Assembly (NCBI GenBank): GCA_025463365.1
Contig: JAOBWM010000197.1
Location: 1 to 42,510, forward strand
Length of the DNA: 42,510 nt
Source of the DNA: Acidimicrobiales bacterium
GTDB lineage: Bacteria > Actinomycetota > Acidimicrobiia > Acidimicrobiales > Iamiaceae
Direction of reading: 5' to 3'
Shown here: positions 39,559 through 42,510 of the stretch, in pieces
Numbering within the stretch: position 1 is the first letter of the stretch
Layout of the letters: each line of letters begins with the position of its first letter
The notes under the pieces: model-generated
The model's input: the letters and a program-made list of their open reading frames with translations, nothing else
Databases searched by the model: none
What the model was told of the DNA's origin: nothing
Program-made: the position numbers and the translations under genes

Positions 39559-40136
39559 GCTCGGCGGTGCCGGGCCCGGCCGCGTCGCCGGCCGCCTCGG
39601 TCGCCGACGTCCTGGCGCTGTTCGACGGGTTCGGACGCCGGCGCTACGACGAAGACGTCACCCAGCTCGAACACGCCCTGCAGGTCGCGGCGCTCGCTCG
39701 GTCGGAGGCCGCGGGCGACGCGCTCGTCGCCGCCGCACTCCTCCACGACGTCGGCCACCTGCTCGAGTTGCGCGACGGCGGGATCGACGACGGCCAGGTC
39801 GACGTCGACCTCGGCCACGAGGCAAGCGGGGCGCGGTGGCTCGCGCCGCTGTTCCCTGCCGCGGTGACCGGCCCGATCGCCCTGCACGTGGCGGCCAAGC
39901 GCTACCGCTGCGCCGTCGATCCGGCGTACCACGAGGGGCTCTCGACCGGTTCCACGCGGAGCCTCGTGCGCCAGGGCGGGCCGATGGACGACGTCGAACA
40001 GGCGAGGTTCGCCGCCCACCCCGGCGCCGACGACGCCGTGAGACTGCGCGGCTGGGACGACGGCGGCAAGGTCGACGGCGTGGTCGTCGACGACCTCGAC
40101 ACCTACGTCGACCTGCTGGAATCGCTCACCCGCTAG
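39555..40136 (+). CDS. PhnZ/TmpB-like HD-domain mixed-valent diiron oxygenase
   Basis: 193 residues. It is not a generic HD phosphohydrolase. The order LEHALQVAALA, LLHDVGHLL, GHEASGARWL, ALHVAAKRYRCAVDPAYHEGLS, SLVRQGGPM and GWDDGGKV follows PhnZ closely. Candidate diiron ligands are His40, His64-Asp65, His88, His111 and Asp168, with His68 and Lys115 at the places of the PhnZ active-site residues. Tyr31 and Glu33 lie just upstream where PhnZ has its gating Tyr and Glu. PhnZ and TmpB cleave a 1-hydroxy-phosphonate oxidatively to phosphate and a carboxylate (glycine or glycine betaine). The GTG start overlaps the stop of the hydroxylase gene, forming a two-enzyme unit. A hairpin follows. Confidence 0.85.
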   Translation: MSSAVPGPAASPAASVADVLALFDGFGRRRYDEDVTQLEHALQVAALARSEAAGDALVAAALLHDVGHLLELRDGGIDDGQVDVDLGHEASGARWLAPLFPAAVTGPIALHVAAKRYRCAVDPAYHEGLSTGSTRSLVRQGGPMDDVEQARFAAHPGADDAVRLRGWDDGGKVDGVVVDDLDTYVDLLESLTR

Positions 40137-40167
40137 GCCCCCGGGGGAGGGGTGTGGGGACCTAGCG
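40131..40167. terminator. Terminator between convergent genes
   Basis: CGCTAGG (40131-40137, containing the stop codon TAG) pairs with CCTAGCG (40161-40167). The enclosed sequence begins with a CCCCCGGGGG palindrome. It lies between the HD-oxygenase gene and the convergent protease gene. Confidence 0.55.
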
Positions 40168-40229
40168 GGGAGCGGACCGTGTGAGGTCACGCCGGGGGGG
40201 CGCAACCCTTCCACGGTGACCCTGGCGTC

Positions 40230-42510
40230 TCAGGTGTTCTGGGCGTTCACGTAGTACTCGTTGGTGGCCGCGATCGCGATGGCCAGGTCGGCATCGCTCT
40301 GGGTGGTCAGCTTGCTGGTCCAGGAGGTGTACTCCGCCGTGGTCGGATCCCGGTGGAGCAGGAGCTGGAACTGGACCTTGGTGCGGCGACGCTTGGACTC
40401 GGTCGAGTTGTAGAGGTCGAGCGCCACCTGGCGACGGGTCGTCCCGCCGTTGATGGCGTTCACCCTGGCGGTGCGCTCCGCGGACGTGGGTGGGCGGGCG
40501 AGGATCGCCTGGAACGTCGCGTTCACGAACCCGGTGACGGTGCCACCCGACTTGGTGAGGTACTCGTTCGAGCCGATCAGGTTGAGCACGAGCGTCGAGA
40601 TGGGCAGGCCGTGTTGGACCTTGTTGGCCCAGTACTCCCGGCCGCTCGGGTCGGTCGCCCGGCCGAGGACGTCGAGGTACGCGCGGGTCACGACCTTCAC
40701 CGAGTACTCGTGGCTGCGGGCCATCTGCTTGGCGAACGACGCATGCGTCTCGGTGCCGTTGTCGACCCGGTTGGTCCAGAACGTGAGCCCACCGCTGTCC
40801 GCGAGCCGGCCGACGAAGTCGAGGAACACCTGCTCGACGAACGCCTGCGTGGGCGTCTGGACCGTGATGTCGACCGCCACGGTCGAGCCGTTGGCGGTCC
40901 CGTCGTTGGGCTTGTACGTGAAGGAGTCGGCGCCCAGGTAGTCGGTCGTCGGCGTGTAGGTGAACCCGCCGTTGGCGTTGAGCGTGACCGTGCCGTGCGA
41001 CGGGTTGGTCACCTTCACGGCGGTGAGGGTGTCGCCGTCGGAGTCGGTGTCGTTGGCCAGCACGCCGAGGGCGGCCGACTTGGTGAGGACCTTGTTCTTG
41101 ACCGCCCGGTAGGTGTCGACGGTCGAGGTCGGTGCCGAGTTCGAGCCGGTGAAGATGGTGCACGTCGCGGTCTGGATGTGCAGGGAGAAGGCGCGGATGC
41201 TGCCGGTGTCCTCGCCGTAGGCGTCGAACGCGTGCACCTTCCACGTGCCCTGCGGGTCCTCGCCGTCGAAGAGCGAGAGGGGCGTCGCCGGCTTCCAGGT
41301 CCCGGTGAAGGGCGGATCGGTGCTCGCCGTCTTCGCCTGGATGGGCGTGGCCGCGGCGTCGCTGAACACCGCCTGGCACATGTTGTGGCCGCTGTCACCG
41401 ATGCCCGAGAACAGCGTGATCTCGGTACCCGACGGCGACTCGAGGGTCACCGTGAGGTCCGAGATGAAGGTGTGGTCGATCCCGACCGTGGTGGAAGCCG
41501 CCGCGGTCGTGCACGAGCTGCCGTCGATGCTGAAGGTGAGGTCGGCGATGCGGCCGACGCTGCCCACGGCCACCGTTGCGGTGGCACCGGTGTCGTTGGC
41601 GTCGGGGATGGCCACCGGCGAGCCGGCGTAGGCGACGTTCGTGACCGGGCCCGGCGTGCCGATGGGGATCTTCACCGGGATCACGACCGTTGGCGCGTAG
41701 CCACCGGTGTAGTGGACGGTGATGTTGACCGTGAGCACCGATCCGCACGCGCAGGTCGTGGCGATCTTGAAGCGCAGCGGCCCGCCCGTGGGAGATGCGG
41801 TCCCGCCGCCCGACGCGATGTTCGGGTAGCTGACCGAGCTGGTGAGCACCACGGCGTCGCTCGTCGGCGATGCGAGGGTGGCGGTGACCCCCGTGGCGCT
41901 GGCCGCCCCGGTGTTCTTCAGGACCTGCGACAGGTTCACGGTCTCGCCCGGTTCGTAGGCGCCGTCGCCGTCACCCGGCGAGATGGTCTTCGTGAGCGCG
42001 CCCGCCTGCACGTTGGCCTTGGGCGTGGCCCCGATCGCCGCCATGAGGGCGGGGGCCATCACGATGCCGTTGCCGGCCACCGGGTCGATGCCGGCCGCCT
42101 CGATGTCGGTGGCCGAGCTCTTCATGGCCGACTCGAGCTGCGCCGGGGTCAGCGTCGGCTTCGCCTGCAGGGCCAGGGCCGCGATGGCCGCGACGTTCGG
42201 GGAGGCCGCTGACGTCCCGAAGAACGGGATGAAGCCGGGTGTCGTGGTGCCCACGCCGTCGGCGCCCGTCACATCGGGACCGTTGAGGGGGGTCCCACCG
42301 GTGTGGGTGACGTTGCCGGGGGTGATGGCGGTGCCGGTGCTCGCGAAGAACTTGCGGATCGGACCGTCGCGGGTGAAGAGCTCCGAGAGGTCCGAGCCGG
42401 AGTGTTGACCGACGCCCGGGCTCACGTAGGGGCCGGCGGGGCTGGCGCCCGACCTCTTCGTCCGAGCGGGGGTGGCCGAGACCGAGACGGCGTCGGCGCT
42501 GCCGTTGTGG
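40230..42510 (-). CDS. Subtilisin-like (S8) secreted protease with P domain and DUF4214 tail (partial)
   Basis: The gene runs off the right edge; about 760 codons are present, open to the last base. The catalytic Ser motif is [17 protein letters not shown], followed by [31 protein letters not shown]; the Asp and His of the triad would lie outside the window. The order after that is a beta-rich domain (CARDB-like, [29 protein letters not shown]), a P-proprotein domain ([11 protein letters not shown]...[27 protein letters not shown]...[23 protein letters not shown]), a VCBS/Ig-like repeat ([36 protein letters not shown]), and DUF4214 repeats at the C-terminus ([29 protein letters not shown]...). 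A secreted, cell-associated protease is implied; a GTG at 42425 is internal, not the true start. Confidence 0.88.
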   Translation of the reverse strand, partial: HNGSADAVSVSATPARTKRSGASPAGPYVSPGVGQHSGSDLSELFTRDGPIRKFFASTGTAITPGNVTHTGGTPLNGPDVTGADGVGTTTPGFIPFFGTSAASPNVAAIAALALQAKPTLTPAQLESAMKSSATDIEAAGIDPVAGNGIVMAPALMAAIGATPKANVQAGALTKTISPGDGDGAYEPGETVNLSQVLKNTGAASATGVTATLASPTSDAVVLTSSVSYPNIASGGGTASPTGGPLRFKIATTCACGSVLTVNITVHYTGGYAPTVVIPVKIPIGTPGPVTNVAYAGSPVAIPDANDTGATATVAVGSVGRIADLTFSIDGSSCTTAAASTTVGIDHTFISDLTVTLESPSGTEITLFSGIGDSGHNMCQAVFSDAAATPIQAKTASTDPPFTGTWKPATPLSLFDGEDPQGTWKVHAFDAYGEDTGSIRAFSLHIQTATCTIFTGSNSAPTSTVDTYRAVKNKVLTKSAALGVLANDTDSDGDTLTAVKVTNPSHGTVTLNANGGFTYTPTTDYLGADSFTYKPNDGTANGSTVAVDITVQTPTQAFVEQVFLDFVGRLADSGGLTFWTNRVDNGTETHASFAKQMARSHEYSVKVVTRAYLDVLGRATDPSGREYWANKVQHGLPISTLVLNLIGSNEYLTKSGGTVTGFVNATFQAILARPPTSAERTARVNAINGGTTRRQVALDLYNSTESKRRRTKVQFQLLLHRDPTTAEYTSWTSKLTTQSDADLAIAIAATNEYYVNAQNT

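Overview
The window is chromosomal DNA from a very G+C-rich actinobacterium. An Acidimicrobiia-type organism (Iamia/Ilumatobacter-like) is my best guess. It rests on codon bias, a mycobacterial-like CysO sulfur carrier, a GroEL with a Gly/Met tail, glucosyl-3-phosphoglycerate synthase, DUF4214 surface proteins and many start codons sitting 6-8 nt behind a TANNNT box (apparently leaderless mRNAs). I found no rRNA, tRNA, CRISPR array, insertion sequence or prophage. Most of the window is ordinary chromosome with a few accessory patches.

Layout. 1-724: the end of a WXG100/type VII-like locus (FtsK/EccC-type ATPase C-terminus, a WXG100 protein with its own promoter, a small membrane protein), closed by three consecutive hairpins. 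881-4774: a DesK/NarL-type two-component system followed by an ABC exporter (ATPase, permease) and a SHOCT protein. 4555-9883: an alpha/beta hydrolase whose 3' end looks frameshifted, groEL behind two CIRCE-like operators, a CysO/MoaD-like sulfur carrier, GpgS and a DUF427 protein. 9944-11430: a two-gene exported lipoprotein/secreted-protein unit. 11431-12037: non-coding or doubtful sequence with a 9-bp tandem repeat. 12038-17603: a YqeY/DUF429 pair diverging from a SNF2 helicase/SWIM zinc-finger operon. 17842-21912: metallophosphoesterase, DUF222-HNH protein, mycothiol-dependent maleylpyruvate isomerase-like protein, and an EVE-like protein ending in (Asp-His)9 and poly-Gly. 21954-26855: a large repeat-containing DUF4214 surface protein, a divergent acyltransferase-SGNH protein, and a small broken gene. 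26910-33883: a flavin-dependent (LLM) oxidoreductase behind a palindromic operator, an amidase, a PAS-GGDEF-EAL protein and a large MalT-type LuxR regulator. 33942-38763: a minus-strand group of LOG-family protein, LytR_C protein, otsB, otsA and glycerate kinase. 38788-40136: a translationally coupled Fe(II)/2-oxoglutarate dioxygenase and PhnZ-like HD-domain oxygenase. 40230-end: a partial secreted subtilisin-like protease with P domain and DUF4214 tail.

How the genes fit together. OtsA/OtsB make trehalose. GpgS makes glucosyl-3-phosphoglycerate, and glycerate kinase feeds phosphoglycerate, so the window carries several genes of compatible-solute and glucosylglycerate metabolism. The dioxygenase/HD-oxygenase pair resembles the PhnY-PhnZ and TmpA-TmpB systems, which cleave C-P bonds oxidatively; this is the most interesting metabolic unit here. 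The two DUF4214 proteins, the acyltransferase and the exported lipoprotein pair point to investment in the cell surface. Several gene pairs share 4-nt start/stop overlaps. The LOG and dioxygenase genes diverge with only 24 bp between their start codons, and their -10 boxes overlap.
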